A DNA stretch of 64,000 nt from assembly GCA_024516035.1 (NCBI GenBank), contig CM044960.1, positions 16,748,183 through 16,812,182 on the forward strand. Reading direction: 5' to 3'. Position 1 is the stretch's first letter; every line of letters begins with the position of its first letter. The position numbers were made by a program, and so were the translations under genes. Positions 47,250-58,448 of this stretch are shown piece after piece. Under the pieces are notes generated by a model. That model saw nothing but the letters and a program-made list of their open reading frames with translations. It searched no databases and had not been told where the DNA came from. This stretch comes from Bactericera cockerelli. Taxonomy: Eukaryota; Arthropoda; Insecta; Hemiptera; Triozidae.

Positions 47250-47299
47250 TTTCAGAGACAACTTTAATACAGTGAAGTTATTCCTCATGTCCCCATGTA

Positions 47300-47305
47300 A
47301 ATAAA
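47300..47305 (+). terminator. polyadenylation signal of gene A
   Basis: AATAAA, 50 bp after the TGA of exon 14. Other AATAAA or ATTAAA motifs occur further on in AT-rich sequence, so the true end could be later. Confidence 0.55.
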
Positions 47306-48227
47306 GAAAGGTTCCAGCCAAGGAGCTTTTAGGAGAAAGTGCAATGAGCAATATTTGAAATGAATTTTATGAGGCCGATTGCACATTCATTAACATCACA
47401 TCATCCATCAGAAACAATGAAATTTGTCCAAAAGTCCCACTTAGACGCCATCGAGCCACAGTAACCTTTACAGTAACATGAGCTAGATGGTCGTTTCTGC
47501 TCCAAATGACCATAATAACCAGTATTGTTTTTTTTTTTCACATACATATAGATTAACCTAACCAGTTTTCTACTCAAAGCCAGCTGTGAGATTTTTTGCA
47601 AGCTTCATAACTTACACTCTAAGTAAGTTAATTATAATATTAAGTCAATTTTACTTACCTTTAGGTAGCTGTATTGTCTTACATTATCTAATACTCCTAT
47701 AGAGATTGTTATTTTTTACGAATAACATTATTATTTCTTCACTTCCTTTGATAAACCTGATCATTTGTTTGCTCAAAATATATATTAATTGTTATTTTGT
47801 TTATCTTATTTGTTTGTAAATTAATGTTTAATAATTATTATAAATATTATTATTGCCTACATTAAATTTATTTTTAATTTGTAGAAATGTTGCCATTTAC
47901 GTCATGTCTTATTGAAACTATTTGTTACCAAAACCATTCGCCACTTTTTCGGCTTTATACCTGATAAAATTTAAATAGTTCATGTGAGAGTTCCAAAACA
48001 ATTAGACATTATTTCTGGCTCCTAATATTATATTTACTGTAATTCTTCGGAAAGCCTCTGACGTAGGTACTTTTCAGAACTTCATGATCCTTTTTAAAAC
48101 TAGGTACATGAATACTAACAAAAAAGTGGTATAAAAGTTATTATAGTAATTTTCTTCTTGTACTTTAACTGTACTTGCATGTACGGTTATTTGAATTGAT
48201 AAAGGTTAAATACCGCCAATACCAGAG

Positions 48228-48300
48228 TTTTGGTCAGGATTTGAACCCTCGCCATACAGTTCAAATTCCATTTCCATACCACTGTACCACAAACTTGGGT
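48228..48300 (-). mobile_element. tRNA-like SINE relic
   Basis: On the minus strand, GGTACAGTGGTATGG (box-A-like) is followed by GCGAGGGTTCAAATCCTGAC (box-B-like) with roughly tRNA spacing. Confidence 0.45.
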
Positions 48301-48603
48301 ATTGATTTCATGTCACTATAAGATTTTAAACTACATATTTTTAAATTTATAACTTTCACAGTATTTATTTTGTACATTTTGTAATTAAAAGCTACCTAGT
48401 TTTACTTTTTATTCTATATTCAGATAGTTTTTTTACTCGCCTCAAGTTACCATTTTCTATTACTTTATGTACCTAAGTACTGAAAATGAATTTGTTTTTG
48501 ATAGTTATCATTCATTCAATTTAAATGGTTAAAGTAAATGATTGGTAACGGTCCATAAAGTCACACATGTTCAAATACATACGTACGAGTATGTACCATT
48601 GGG

Positions 48604-48690
48604 TGTACTGGTAGTCAAGTGGTAAACGCGCTAGTCTGGTAATCCAGGTAGCGTAGGGATCAGTTGGTTCGAATCCCAACCAGTGCACGA
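48604..48690 (+). mobile_element. tRNA-like SINE head (family 2)
   Basis: GGTAGTCAAGTGGTAAACGC (box A), GTCTGGTAATCCAGG, and GTTGGTTCGAATCCCAACCA (box B). The ends TGTACTGG and CCAGTGCA pair. The copy at 6556 shares the same order. A Thr- or other tRNA gene cannot be excluded, but the arm between the boxes is too long and no TTTT terminator follows. Confidence 0.55.
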
Positions 48691-49375
48691 ATCTTTCCTC
48701 ATCAATTTGATATTATGGTAAGTATTACCCATAAATAATTTCGTAAATTTCATTATGGAATGATGAGATCAAAATTAAACGAACGTACTCTAGAATTCGC
48801 TATTACTATAGATCCTTTCAAATATTATCAAATCTAAATTTTTGAAAAAGCAGCAATAATCAAAACATAGAAATATTATCTAAATAATATAAGCAATTAA
48901 AAATGTTTTATTCTTAAAAATATCACTATTAAAAATCTGTAAATAATAAAATATTTCAAGTCTTTATTTATTTCTCTTCTCCTTTTTTAGAATTTATTAA
49001 TGTCATAATATGACCAATTGACCCTGCAGGTGAGAGTGATGTAACACCCAAAAAAAGACTCCGCACATGAAGAAAAGAATATATCTTCTTCAGCCAGGAT
49101 TCAAACACGGGCTTACTAAATGTTAACTTCTTGTTAACCAAAGCTTCAACCCTCTGGATCCCGAAGGCTATGTTGTTCTATCTAATGTTACTAGCTCTAT
49201 CCCGGCACTTCGTCACACCAGTATATCTCACCCGAGTCTCCTAAGAAAATCCTTTCATCAACAAGAAGAATCTACTAGACACCAATTCCTATCATAGGTT
49301 CATCGCAACAGGTTCTTTTTTAAATGGACATTTATTTAAAGAGAGATCTGTAACACTCAGAGTCCCCTTGCCTCT

Positions 49376-49420
<45 letters not shown>

Positions 49421-49599
49421 GATGTTCTTGCCTGAAGAACTTCCCAAGGGGGCTGTTTGAAATCATCGCTCAGCAGGAATCTCTAATAACGGGTTAAAGT
49501 TGTACTCTTGCATAGATGAATATTTTGGGCGTAATGATGGATGGTAGGTGGTAAAAGAGGGGTAGAATGAATGCATGGAGATTGTGTAATCAGTGATGG

Positions 49600-49910
49600 G
49601 TATGAGACAAGAGAGAAGAGGGAAGGAAGAGAGCTAGGGAGGGAGAGAAAACAGAAAGAGAGGATGGAGTTTTGGGTATGAAAAAAGAGAGAGAAGGGGA
49701 GGGAGAGAGAAACAAAAGTGAGGAGGCACTTTTGGGTATAAGTAAAGAGAGAAAAAGGGAGGGAGTGTAAACAGAGAAAGAGAAGAGGATGGAGAGAAAA
49801 GAGAGAGAGAGGAGGTGAGAAAGAGAAAAGAGAAAGAAGAGGCAAAAAAGAGGGAGAGGAGGGGAGAAGAGAAAAGAGAGAGTTGGAGAAGTAGATGAGA
49901 ATAATAATAA
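49600..49910 (+). repeat. polypurine block with tandem units
   Basis: About 310 bp of nearly pure A/G on the + strand. Part of it is a repeat of about 65 bp (TTTTGGGTAT, then A-rich and GGGAGGGAG). Its complement yields the Phe/Leu/Ser-rich frames seen on the minus strand. Confidence 0.85.
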
Positions 49911-50796
49911 ATAGGAGAGAAAATACGAGTAAAATAAATAAGTTAGTAGAATAAAAAGGAAGCTTTTTATCCCATAAAAAATATTTCTAACAATGTGTTT
50001 AGGCTTTTGGGTGGGCCTTCTATCTTCTCTCTCTCTCATTCTCATTTCCTCTTGAACAAATAAATACCTTCACTACATACATCCTTCCTTCTTCTTTAGT
50101 CTACTTTGAAACATGTTCATATTTTCCAGAAACTTTATGTTACTTCCTTGCCATACTCGCAGAAAGCATTGAAATTCAGGAGATCCATCATTCGATCTTG
50201 TTTATAATAATCCTTGTCATCATCATTTTCTACCAGGACTCAGATCTGCCAAGACGCGGAAGCTGGATATTGCCTTAAAGATTACCAGACCAAGGCTGAC
50301 CCTAAAATGGCTCAATAAGAATTTCAGAATTTCTATTTAAATATATAAATGCATAAACATTGAGAGACCTCAATCCATGTTCCACATTTGAATTTTACGG
50401 CGATTGTAAATGGCAAAATATCCTTCATAAATAATGTAGGTACACTGGTACCTGCATTTAATTGGTTCAAAAAGCTTACAAGGGACCTTACAAAATGGTA
50501 TTTATTCCAAGAATAGGTATGAGGGAAAAAACTGAGGTGAACAAAAGAAAAAATCTTCTAACAGCAAAGGAAAAGACATGTTTTTTTTTTAATAATTAGA
50601 TATAATGTATTATATTATTGTCTACTAACTTTACCTATTATAATAGCTGATATAAATTATTATGATAAAGGAAAGAAAAATAATATCATTTTCTTGGAAA
50701 GAATAATAATTAATTTTTATACCTACATTCTTTAGAATCTTCATTCCCTCCATGAAATGATTTATGTATTCTGACTTCTTTCAAATCATTAAAAAC

Positions 50797-50816
50797 ATCC
50801 TCTCTCTCTCTCTCTC

Positions 50817-50874
<58 letters not shown>
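50797..50874. repeat. (CT)n microsatellite
   Basis: About 38 CT units with one CTAC interruption. Confidence 0.95.
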
Positions 50875-50877
<3 letters not shown>

Positions 50878-51174
50878 TTTCATTAATGGCCTTTATCCCG
50901 CTTTCTCTCATTCTGGACTGATACTGTGGAATGTTTCAAAAGAAACCCTAGCAGCTTGATAATAAATTTCAAGTGATATCGAGTAATTAGAATTTCTGTC
51001 GAAAGATCATTTATTTTGCAGGAATCGTAAACATTAAGTGAATATTGTGCTTCTCAGGGTTTTCGTTCCTAGCAAACGCTTTCGGTAAAAAATTAAAGTA
51101 TTTTATCTTATTGGTGTAGAAATCTTTAAACTAAGATCTTCCTCGTAAGTTAAACAACAACGAGTACGAGGTTA

Positions 51175-51300
51175 AGGCTGCTAGGTGGCTGAACCGGATG
51201 ACCCTGGGATTGACAATTTTGCTGCTGACTATTCCCGGAGCAATGCAGGCTGGGTGAGGTAGCACTTTTGCGGTTCCTGCGAATGGAGGGTTATATACCA
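51175..51300 (+). mobile_element. degraded SINE body
   Basis: GCAGGCTGGGTGAGG and TTCCTGCGAATGGAGGGTTA match the shared SINE body. The head is not recognisable. Confidence 0.55.
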
Positions 51301-52166
51301 AGCATGTGGTAGTCTATGTCGTTTCGGCTCTAGACTTGTATATCTAAGCGCATGGATCTGTGATTTGTAGTAGGTATGTATCCCAGCTAATGATTGATTT
51401 TTGTTTCTCATTTAAAGAGCAGGTATGTGAACACGTAATTATAATATTGTTCTTGAATTAAATAATATCCCGTTCAAATGAAGTGTTAAATAGACGCCTT
51501 AGAAACCAATTTTAAAATTTAAAATTTTGCTCAATCTAGTAAAGATTGTAGGTATAACTGTATTTCGCAACTCACAACTAATTAATAATTATTATAAAAG
51601 AATCTGTAAGTTCGGATCTACAGCTGATACCTACATCAAAATGAAGTTGCTGTGACCTAGATATAGGTACATCCACTCGACCTTTTATTTTTTTGCCCTT
51701 TTTTTAATTCCGAAACTTATTTTGATCCCCAATATACTTTACTAATAAATTAGTATGTCTATCTACATAAATTATTTATCAATATACACATCAGCTGTTC
51801 TATTCTGTGTAATGTAATGTTCTATTTTTCAAGCAGAGGAGCCACCAAACATAATTTCCCTCTAACCTCCCAGCATTACATAATGTTTTTTAGACTGACA
51901 AATTGAAATCTAAGTTTTTCTGCTTGGAAAAAGCTCTCCCGAAGGCATGAGGAAAATTGTGAAATGAATTTTCATCATCAAAGCTTTTTCTTTTTTTTTT
52001 CTTTGACAGGGAGTTCAAAATTTAGTTGGGTTCTGGATTTCCATCTTCTATCTTCATATATACATAATATAAAATCCATTTACATTCGTTCATAATGAAC
52101 GCAGCTCCACAACAGCTATGCCAAATGACTCCCAATTTGGCTCAGAGTCTTCTTTTGGTATTTAGG

Positions 52167-52356
52167 TGAACACTAAGAAGTTCAGCAACGTCCCGCGAGT
52201 TCAGGGCTTGGACGGTGACCACCAAATTGAAACCTTCGTGATGCTGGTTATGCCCGGTCCCACTCAGGCTTCGAGTAGCTGGTTTGTGATTTTCCTGCGA
52301 ATGGAAGGTAAAACCCCCGTCGTGATAAGACCATTCAGTTGGGAGCGACTTTAAAA
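52167..52356 (+). mobile_element. degraded 5S-headed SINE
   Basis: AAGTTCAGCAACGTCCCGCGAG matches the 5S-derived AAGTTAAGCAACGTCCAGCG region. The shared body (TCGTGATGCTGG, TTTCCTGCGAATGGAAGG-like, AAAACCCCCGTCGTGATAAG) follows. The first part of the head is missing. The 62-codon frame over it is a by-product. Confidence 0.7.
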
Positions 52357-53044
52357 ATAAGAATATTAAAAAAATTGAAAAAAGTGAACGTTTTTAGCTA
52401 ATGTTGAAAAATATGTAATACCTACCTCCTACAACATATAGGAAAAAAAGAAAACTTAATACAATATATTATATATCTAGGTATGTATATAATTAAATAT
52501 TTTTCATAATTATCATGATTAAAACAATATTCAGGTAGATTTAATGTGTAGAGTCAGGGGTAATATCGAAAATTAGGTGTTCCAAACATCAAACATTAAT
52601 AATTATTTATGTTTGCACTGGCAAACAAAATATTTTTTCGGGCATAAATAGAAAACGCTAATTGGAAATTGGTGCTATGAAAATTAATGTACCTATTTAT
52701 CTACTCAATTACTCGTAGGAGTCACACATACAGTACTAGGATCCTGAAAAACTGATAACTCTTGAAAATAGTAGGTGCTAGGTGCAAATAGAAAAGCACC
52801 TACATTCATAGATACAGCTCAAATTATATAAATTCGATTCTCAATGCTCCTGGTGATGTAATTGATAACACTAATGAAGCAGTACCATTGAAAACACGCT
52901 ATTTAATACCTCGTTAGAGTCAGGGTGTGAATTTTCATTCGTCCTATCTTCCCCCTTGATCTTCACGGACTCTTCATTGCCGAGGGAAATAATTTCAAGT
53001 CACGGCGAGATGTGGAAATGCATGATAAAAAAAGGACATATGTT

Positions 53045-53722
53045 ACTTCCGAGAAATTTCTAAGATTAGAAATCGGAAGTATTGTGTTCGTAAAAATATT
53101 TTTTTGCTCCGATTTCAATTTTTTTCATATTTCTGGACGTTTCATAACCTCCTGAGCAACTTTGGTTTTGTGTCCGTCTGTCGGTCTGTCGGTCTGTCGG
53201 TCTGTCTGTCGGTCTGTTAAAAATATTCCTTGTAACGCGCAAATCTCAGAAACTACTGAACGGATTTTGATGAATTTTTGCACACATATAGAAGACGTTC
53301 TGTAGATGGTCCCATTTTAAATTCATTAAATTCGTACAAGCGGTTCTGGGTGAAAGAGACCATGCGCCTAACCACTAACTTTTTACTTAAACGCTTATAT
53401 CTCGTGAACGGTACATCCAATTTTGATGAAATTTTGTATGTATATGCATATTATTGTTTTACATAGGCTATTTATATTTATTTTTTGATTAATTATAATT
53501 GAACTATTTAAGAAAACCCGAAATTCTGGACAAAAAAGTCAAAAAATAAAGTCCTTGACTTGCCGATACAGAATTTTTTGTAGAATATAGATTATAGAAA
53601 AAATAGTATTCTACTATATAAAACAAACTTTTCTATAAAATCTCAAAATTGGCACGTGTTTACAATGTGAAGCAATCACGAGGAAGTATTGTGTCCATAA
53701 TTGGCAGTGTTTTTTTTTATAT
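53045..53722 (+). repeat. dispersed repeat R1, copy 2
   Basis: Same order of motifs as 26469-27183: 5' hairpin, (GTCTGTCG)n, AACTACTGAACGGATTTTGA, CTCGTGAACGGTACATCC, and CACGAGGAAGTATTGTG at the end, with small deletions. No coding frame. Confidence 0.8.
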
Positions 53723-54329
53723 ATTTTCTATTCTTTTTAATTTTTATTGTATACCTATATTGTTTCCATTTTTTTTCATTATTAAAATAATTATTTGTAT
53801 GTACATAATGTCCATTTATACAACGTATAGTAATAATAATAATAATAAGAAGAAGAAGAAGAAGAACTTATCTATAAATATCTATATAAACTCTTACCAA
53901 TTAGCTCAGTGGTATGGTTAGAATCCTAGATTCGATGTTTTACGATGGGAAAACGCACCAGAAAAATTTATCAAATTATAAAATTGAAGAGGGTAACTTT
54001 TTCAAAACTAAAACTAAATTTATTGGTGAAGCTTCTAGCTAGAGTCTAGGGTATACAACAATATAGGTTTATCATTGCTAGTAAGTTACAATGAAGTTCA
54101 TTTAAAGCGAAAACCATTTCACTTTAAGGCACTACACGGTCTACATCAGACACTGCTCACATTGAATTTGGAGGAATACAGAGTCATAACACCATTATCT
54201 AGAAACATAAACGAAATCAAAGGAGGACACAGAGATTTCTCACTATTAAACTAGTGCAATAGCATAGAATATACCTTTTACCAAGGTAAGACTGAAAAGC
54301 CTCATTATTTAAAATTTAAAAATAAGAAA

Positions 54330-54559
54330 GCCAGCGTCGATGGCGCGTTGAATGCACCGGTTCTCGTTGTATCACCGAAGTTAAGCAACGTCCAGCGAGG
54401 TGAAGACTTCGTGATGCTGGCATTCCGGCCCAACCCAGGCTGGGTGAGGTTAATGTGGGTAGCAGGTTTGTGAGTTTCCTGCGAATGGAGGGTAACACCC
54501 CCGTCGTGATATATGACCATGCAGTTGAAAGCGACGTTAAACCAAAAAAAAAAAAAAAA
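54330..54559 (+). mobile_element. 5S-rRNA-headed SINE, best-preserved copy
   Basis: The head (GCCAGCGTCGATGGCGCG, GCACCGGTTCTCGTTG, ATCACCGAAGTTAAGCAACG) follows 5S rRNA in order. The body holds CAGGCTGGGTGAGGTTAATG and CGAATGGAGGGTAACACCCC. The A tail is at 54544-54559. A direct repeat AATAAGAAA at 54321-54329 and 54564-54572 marks the insertion. The 96-codon frame across it is a by-product. Confidence 0.9.
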
Positions 54560-54696
54560 TAATAATAAGAAAACCATGTTTAATTTAAAACACAATACAA
54601 AACTAAACTCGTAGTACAGCTCTTTTAAAATTTCAGTCCATTTTTTAAAACAAATTTATATTTTTTTTAACTATACCTACTAACCTCCTTGGAACA

Positions 54697-54849
54697 ATGC
54701 TGATCAACGAGAGCGACATGTACACGTGGGAGTGGATCAGCAAGACTCTGACTGAGAGGTCCAAGATCCCCAGCCCCAATGAGGTGTACACGGTGATGGA
54801 GGAGGAGACCAACACCACGGAGGTGGTGGTGCGAGTCATCGTGGAAAAT
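54697..54849 (+). CDS. ionotropic-receptor-like gene, first recognised exon
   Basis: 51 codons from ATG 54697, MLINESDMYTWEWISKTLTE to VVVRVIVEN, donor AAT|GTAAGT in phase 0. The last part (VVVRVIVEN, joined to IEPF in the next exon) resembles the first strand of the ligand-binding domain of variant ionotropic glutamate receptors (L.V....PF). No AG acceptor directly precedes this ATG and a TAA lies in frame upstream, so it may be the start codon. Alternatively a TACTAAC branch motif at 54678-54684 would serve an acceptor at 54710-54711 (exon from AGC at 54712), with more exons upstream. An amino-terminal domain was not found. Confidence 0.65.
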
Positions 54850-55917
54850 GTAAGTCGCTATTTTTTTTATTATTATTTTTTTTTTTTTTTTCTTATAGCA
54901 ACTGTCTACACTTCCAACAGAAAAAGGTTTTCTGAAGAAAGCAATACTTGACAGGATATTTGCGTTATTTTTGAATGAGACTAAGAGAGATCATTATCTG
55001 CTGGACACCTCTCCAGCAGATAATGATCTCTCTTAGTCGCTATCAGCATAAACAGAATATTTCGCTGATCTATAGCTTATATAGCTATAAATGTTAGTAC
55101 GCCTCCTCGTGGTTCACCCTGGGCAACGCATTGACATGCGGCTAAAGTACTGACAAATTTGGCGATCAGACAATCACTGCCTTCAGACTTCCTGATCAAG
55201 TTTATAACATAAATGTCTTCTCACTTTGACATGTGTAACAAAGTTATACGATAAATAAAACTAGCTATCAACCATAGTAGGCAATGCACACTCGCTTTAT
55301 ATAAGTGCTGAATCGAAGATTTTCTATTTCTCTATCTATGAATTACTTCCGGGGATTTTCTAATATTGGAAATCGGAAGTATTGTGTTCGATTTTTTGTT
55401 GGTTTTTTTTTGTACATGTACAATTGTACACTCACCTTTGATCTGAACATTCCTATCCATTGCCAAAAAAGTATTTTAAATGTAGATTTTCTTTCTTTTT
55501 CTTTATTCAAAGATATATTCAGTAAGAATATGTATATTATTTTCTTGGTTCTGGGGGCCTTTGTCAATTATTAGCCTCCTTGTAAAGACAGTGGTAGAAG
55601 TGCTGAGTCATTCCTCCACTATCTGGCTAGCATTGTTCACGATGACGCCACTTTATGATGATAATGACATGTACATGTAAAGTGTAATAAACCTACATAG
55701 TTCTATGATAGTAAGTTCTTGAGTTCTTGATACAAGATTTTTTATTAGTTACTCAATTTTGAACATAGTGAAAGTCAGATTGAAGGAAGGTTTAAAGCAC
55801 GCTTTCTCTTTGTCGGAAGCTTAGCAATACAGAAGTAGTAGAAGATAATGATTGTTTTTTTGTTGTTCAGTAAGTAGGTAATAATTTTAGCTCTAAAATT
55901 TTCTTTTCGTCCAATAG
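54850..55917. other. receptor gene intron 1
   Basis: 1.07 kb, GTAAGT to TCCAATAG. Contains a perfect hairpin (54979-55038) and a 5' fragment of repeat R1 (55345-55400). Confidence 0.65.
54979..55038. repeat. perfect inverted repeat, 26-bp arms, 8-bp loop
   Basis: 54979-55004 and 55013-55038 are exact inverted copies (arm starts GACTAAGAGAGATC), loop ACACCTCT. It lies in the transcribed orientation of the receptor intron. Confidence 0.95.
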
Positions 55918-56018
55918 ATCGAGCCGTTCTGCACCATCAGAGAAACCAAGAACGGTACTCGAATCTCTGGGTACATGGCTGATATCTGGACCATCATGGA
56001 AGAGAGCCTAAACTTCAG
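55918..56018 (+). CDS. ionotropic-receptor-like gene, second exon (ligand-binding lobe S1)
   Basis: Acceptor CCAATAG, donor TTCAG|GTAATT; 101 nt, phase 0 in and phase 2 out. It encodes IEPFCTIRETKNGTRISGYM then ADIWTIMEESLNF. The PF, GY..DIW and L.F spacing is characteristic of the S1 half of insect ionotropic receptors, chemosensory cation channels of sensory neuron dendrites. The subfamily cannot be named from this fragment. Confidence 0.75.
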
Positions 56019-56616
56019 GTAATTATGTAGGTATGTGTGTACCTTATGTCTCGATAGAAAACTCAAGGAGCCTATATTATTAAGGGTACTGACTTATGTA
56101 GGTAATGCTATGAACAATTTGAATTTCATAATCTAAAATACATCAAATGAGATATAGTTAACCGGATAGAATTTCGAGAAAAAAGAAGAAAATAATCATT
56201 CCTGTTTTGCGATCCTCGGCTCCATTATCTTTAGGAGACGCAATTTACTTGATAAATTAGACTTATTTTCTATCTGATTTCGGCAAAAAAAAAAAAAAAC
56301 ATTATTTTCTCTCTTTTTATTTTTTCTCGAAAAGGAGGCTCTCTCAACCATACATCTCCTCCTTCACCATCTGAATTCACCTCTAAAAAGAAATTTACTA
56401 AAGAGAGTGGGAGTGTGGGAAGTCCAAGGCAATAAAATTAATGGCGAAGGGTGTCTATGTTATTTATTACTCACCCTCACTCCGTCACACTCATAATATC
56501 TCTCAGATTTATCACTCCCACAATCGCTATCTCCTTCTCCTCCTTTTCTCTCTCTCTCTCTCTTTCCCTTTTTCTCTCATTCTTTGTCTTTCCCTCCTTG
56601 CAGATTTTCCTTGTTC

Positions 56617-56700
56617 TTTTTCCTTCTATATCTTCTCTCCCTATTTTTCCTTCTATATCTTCTCTCCCTATTTTTCCTTCTATATCTTCTCTCCCTATTT
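56617..56700. repeat. 27-bp tandem repeat, three units
   Basis: Three near-identical pyrimidine-rich units beginning TTTTTCCTTCTATATC and ending CTCTCCCTA. Confidence 0.9.
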
Positions 56701-57367
56701 TTTCTTCTCTCTCGCCCTCTCTTTTTAAAACTCCCATTTCTCTTGTCTCTCTCTCTCTCTCTCTCTCTCTCATGCTTCTCACCATAGCACGCACACATTT
56801 GTATTTGCAGGATCATATTATTTTCCCCATTTTTAAAATGTATATTTCTAAATAAAGGCATTTAAAGAATCCCATTATTTAAACCATCTCTTTGCTCGCA
56901 TCTGGGTAACCAGGCAACAGTAAGCTTGAAAAGCATGTCTTGATTTTGACTACACACACATATTGCCCAAATTTACCTGCACGAGTCTGATGCTAAATTA
57001 TTCAAAGGCATATTTTATTTTGTTGATATCATCTTTCTCGAGCATCCCTCTCCTGCTATGTGTCTCTTTCTCTGTCTGCCACTATCTCTCTCTCCGTCTC
57101 AAACTTCACACAAATACTCAAAGTGTGTCGAAACGAGATAAAAGAATTAACACCGAGGCGATGTTCGCTGTTCTTTGCCTTTTTTCATTTCGCCCGAAAC
57201 TTAAATCTACGTCGCTGTTACGTTGAAATCAGTGGCAGACACGAGGTGCTACTGAGGTAAATTAGGAGCACAGGAAAACCCTTTCTCTTCATACCTAACG
57301 GTTAGGAGAAAATATCAAAATATTAAATTTAACAGCTGTACAAGGGGTACAGTAAAATCCCCCTCTG

Positions 57368-57424
57368 GCAAAGGAAATACAAGAGAGTAGGCTAAGATGG
57401 TTTGGACATATAGAGAAGACCTAA
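57368..57424 (+). pseudogene. LINE reverse-transcriptase fragment
   Basis: The frame AKEIQESRLRWFGHIEKT followed by TAA matches the R.RWFGH..R signature near the end of non-LTR reverse transcriptases. Only this piece is visible. Confidence 0.55.
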
Positions 57425-58350
57425 TAGAGAAAAAAACTGGATAAAAAAGGTCGGACTCATTAGGAATTATGTATCACATGTATGACTACAAGGTCCACAA
57501 GTAGGTTTTAGAAAAGGCGAAGTGAAAGAAGAAGAAGAGTTCATGTTTTTGTTAATGAAAGACTGATATCACAATATTTCTGCATACCTTTGTAATTCTT
57601 ATAGGCACTTGGGAAGTTGGCACTTCTGGCTATAGATTCCCTGCCTTAACGACCTATCTACACTAAACTTCTACATCAGCTGTTGTTGTGTTGGTTTTGA
57701 ATGTATTGATATATCTACAACAACAACAAAAAAATCCTCAAACTTTTACAGCTTTCGCCACATCCACCACTAGTGTAAATATTCAAGAAATTTCCAGAGA
57801 AAAATAAATGTTCGCAAATTTCTCGTAAGAAGTCCCCATTCTTGTACGGAACTTTCTTCACGCACCATTTTCATAATATTAGAAAATTATGAAAATACTT
57901 TCTACTAAAATTATTAGATATTAAGTTTAAGCTTCAACATTTTCCCACTTTTTCTAGGTTCTTGATGAAATGTATAAGCTTTTCTATATTCGCCAAAGTT
58001 TCGGAAAATGTTGAGAGAAAATATCTACTCTCTCTCTCTCTCCTTTTAGAATTATTTAGAATACAAAATGTTGTAAAATATAGAATGCTATTGGATGATG
58101 AGAAAATAAAAAGAGAAATAGATAGCTTTATGTGTAAAGAGAAAAGTGAAACAGAGATGGATATACAAACACATATTATAAGATCGAGAAAGAGATAGAT
58201 TGTAGAATATTGAAACAATTCATTAAAAATTTACAACTGAGGGCGATATTAACAGAAAATATACCTACTACCTACTAGTTATTTTGTCAGAGAAACCTAT
58301 ACGTATAAAAGGTCAATAATTTTTACATATTTCCAACAAAAAACTTGTTT

Positions 58351-58448
58351 ATTTCGCCCTAAATGTAATGATTTCTCATTCGTTATCCTCCCCAAGGAGA
58401 TTTCGCCCTAAATGTAATGATTTCTCGTTCGTTATTCTCCCCAAGGAG
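58351..58448 (+). repeat. 49-bp tandem duplication of the exon-3 acceptor region
   Basis: 58351-58399 and 58400-58448 are the same 49-bp sequence with two differences. Each ends TCCCCAAGGAG. The second copy abuts receptor exon 3. Each end is also a NAGNAG double acceptor (AAG|GAG|). Confidence 0.95.

Larger units (their letters stand above)
47306..54600. other. intergenic region between gene A and the receptor gene
   Basis: AT-rich with SINE relics (48230-48300, 48604-48690, 49060-49165, 51175-51300, 52167-52356, 54330-54559), a T run (49381-49417), a polypurine block (49600-49910), (CT)n (50797-50874) and repeat R1 copy 2 (53045-53722). No coding frame was accepted; the 120-151-codon frames at 49483-50045 are translations of the polypurine block. 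Confidence 0.6.
56019..58448. other. receptor gene intron 2
   Basis: 2.4 kb, GTAATT to CCCAAGGAG. Contains (CT)n patches (56550-56571, 56746-56771), three tandem 27-bp pyrimidine-rich units (about 56617-56700), a LINE reverse-transcriptase relic (57368-57424) and the 49-bp tandem duplication at the acceptor (58351-58448). The long Ser/Leu/Phe open frames around 56441-56861 are repeat translations. Confidence 0.65.

Noticed and set aside
49483..50045. Leu/Ser/Phe-rich open frames of 120-151 codons on the minus strand
   Set aside because: They are translations of the polypurine block, present in overlapping frames, with no domain or splice support.
54330..54400. A 5S rRNA gene
   Set aside because: Only part of 5S is present and it continues into a SINE body with an A tail and target duplication.
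56441..56861. Overlapping open frames on both strands up to 134 codons
   Set aside because: They translate CT repeats and the 27-bp tandem units. Real coding sequence would not be open in several frames at once.
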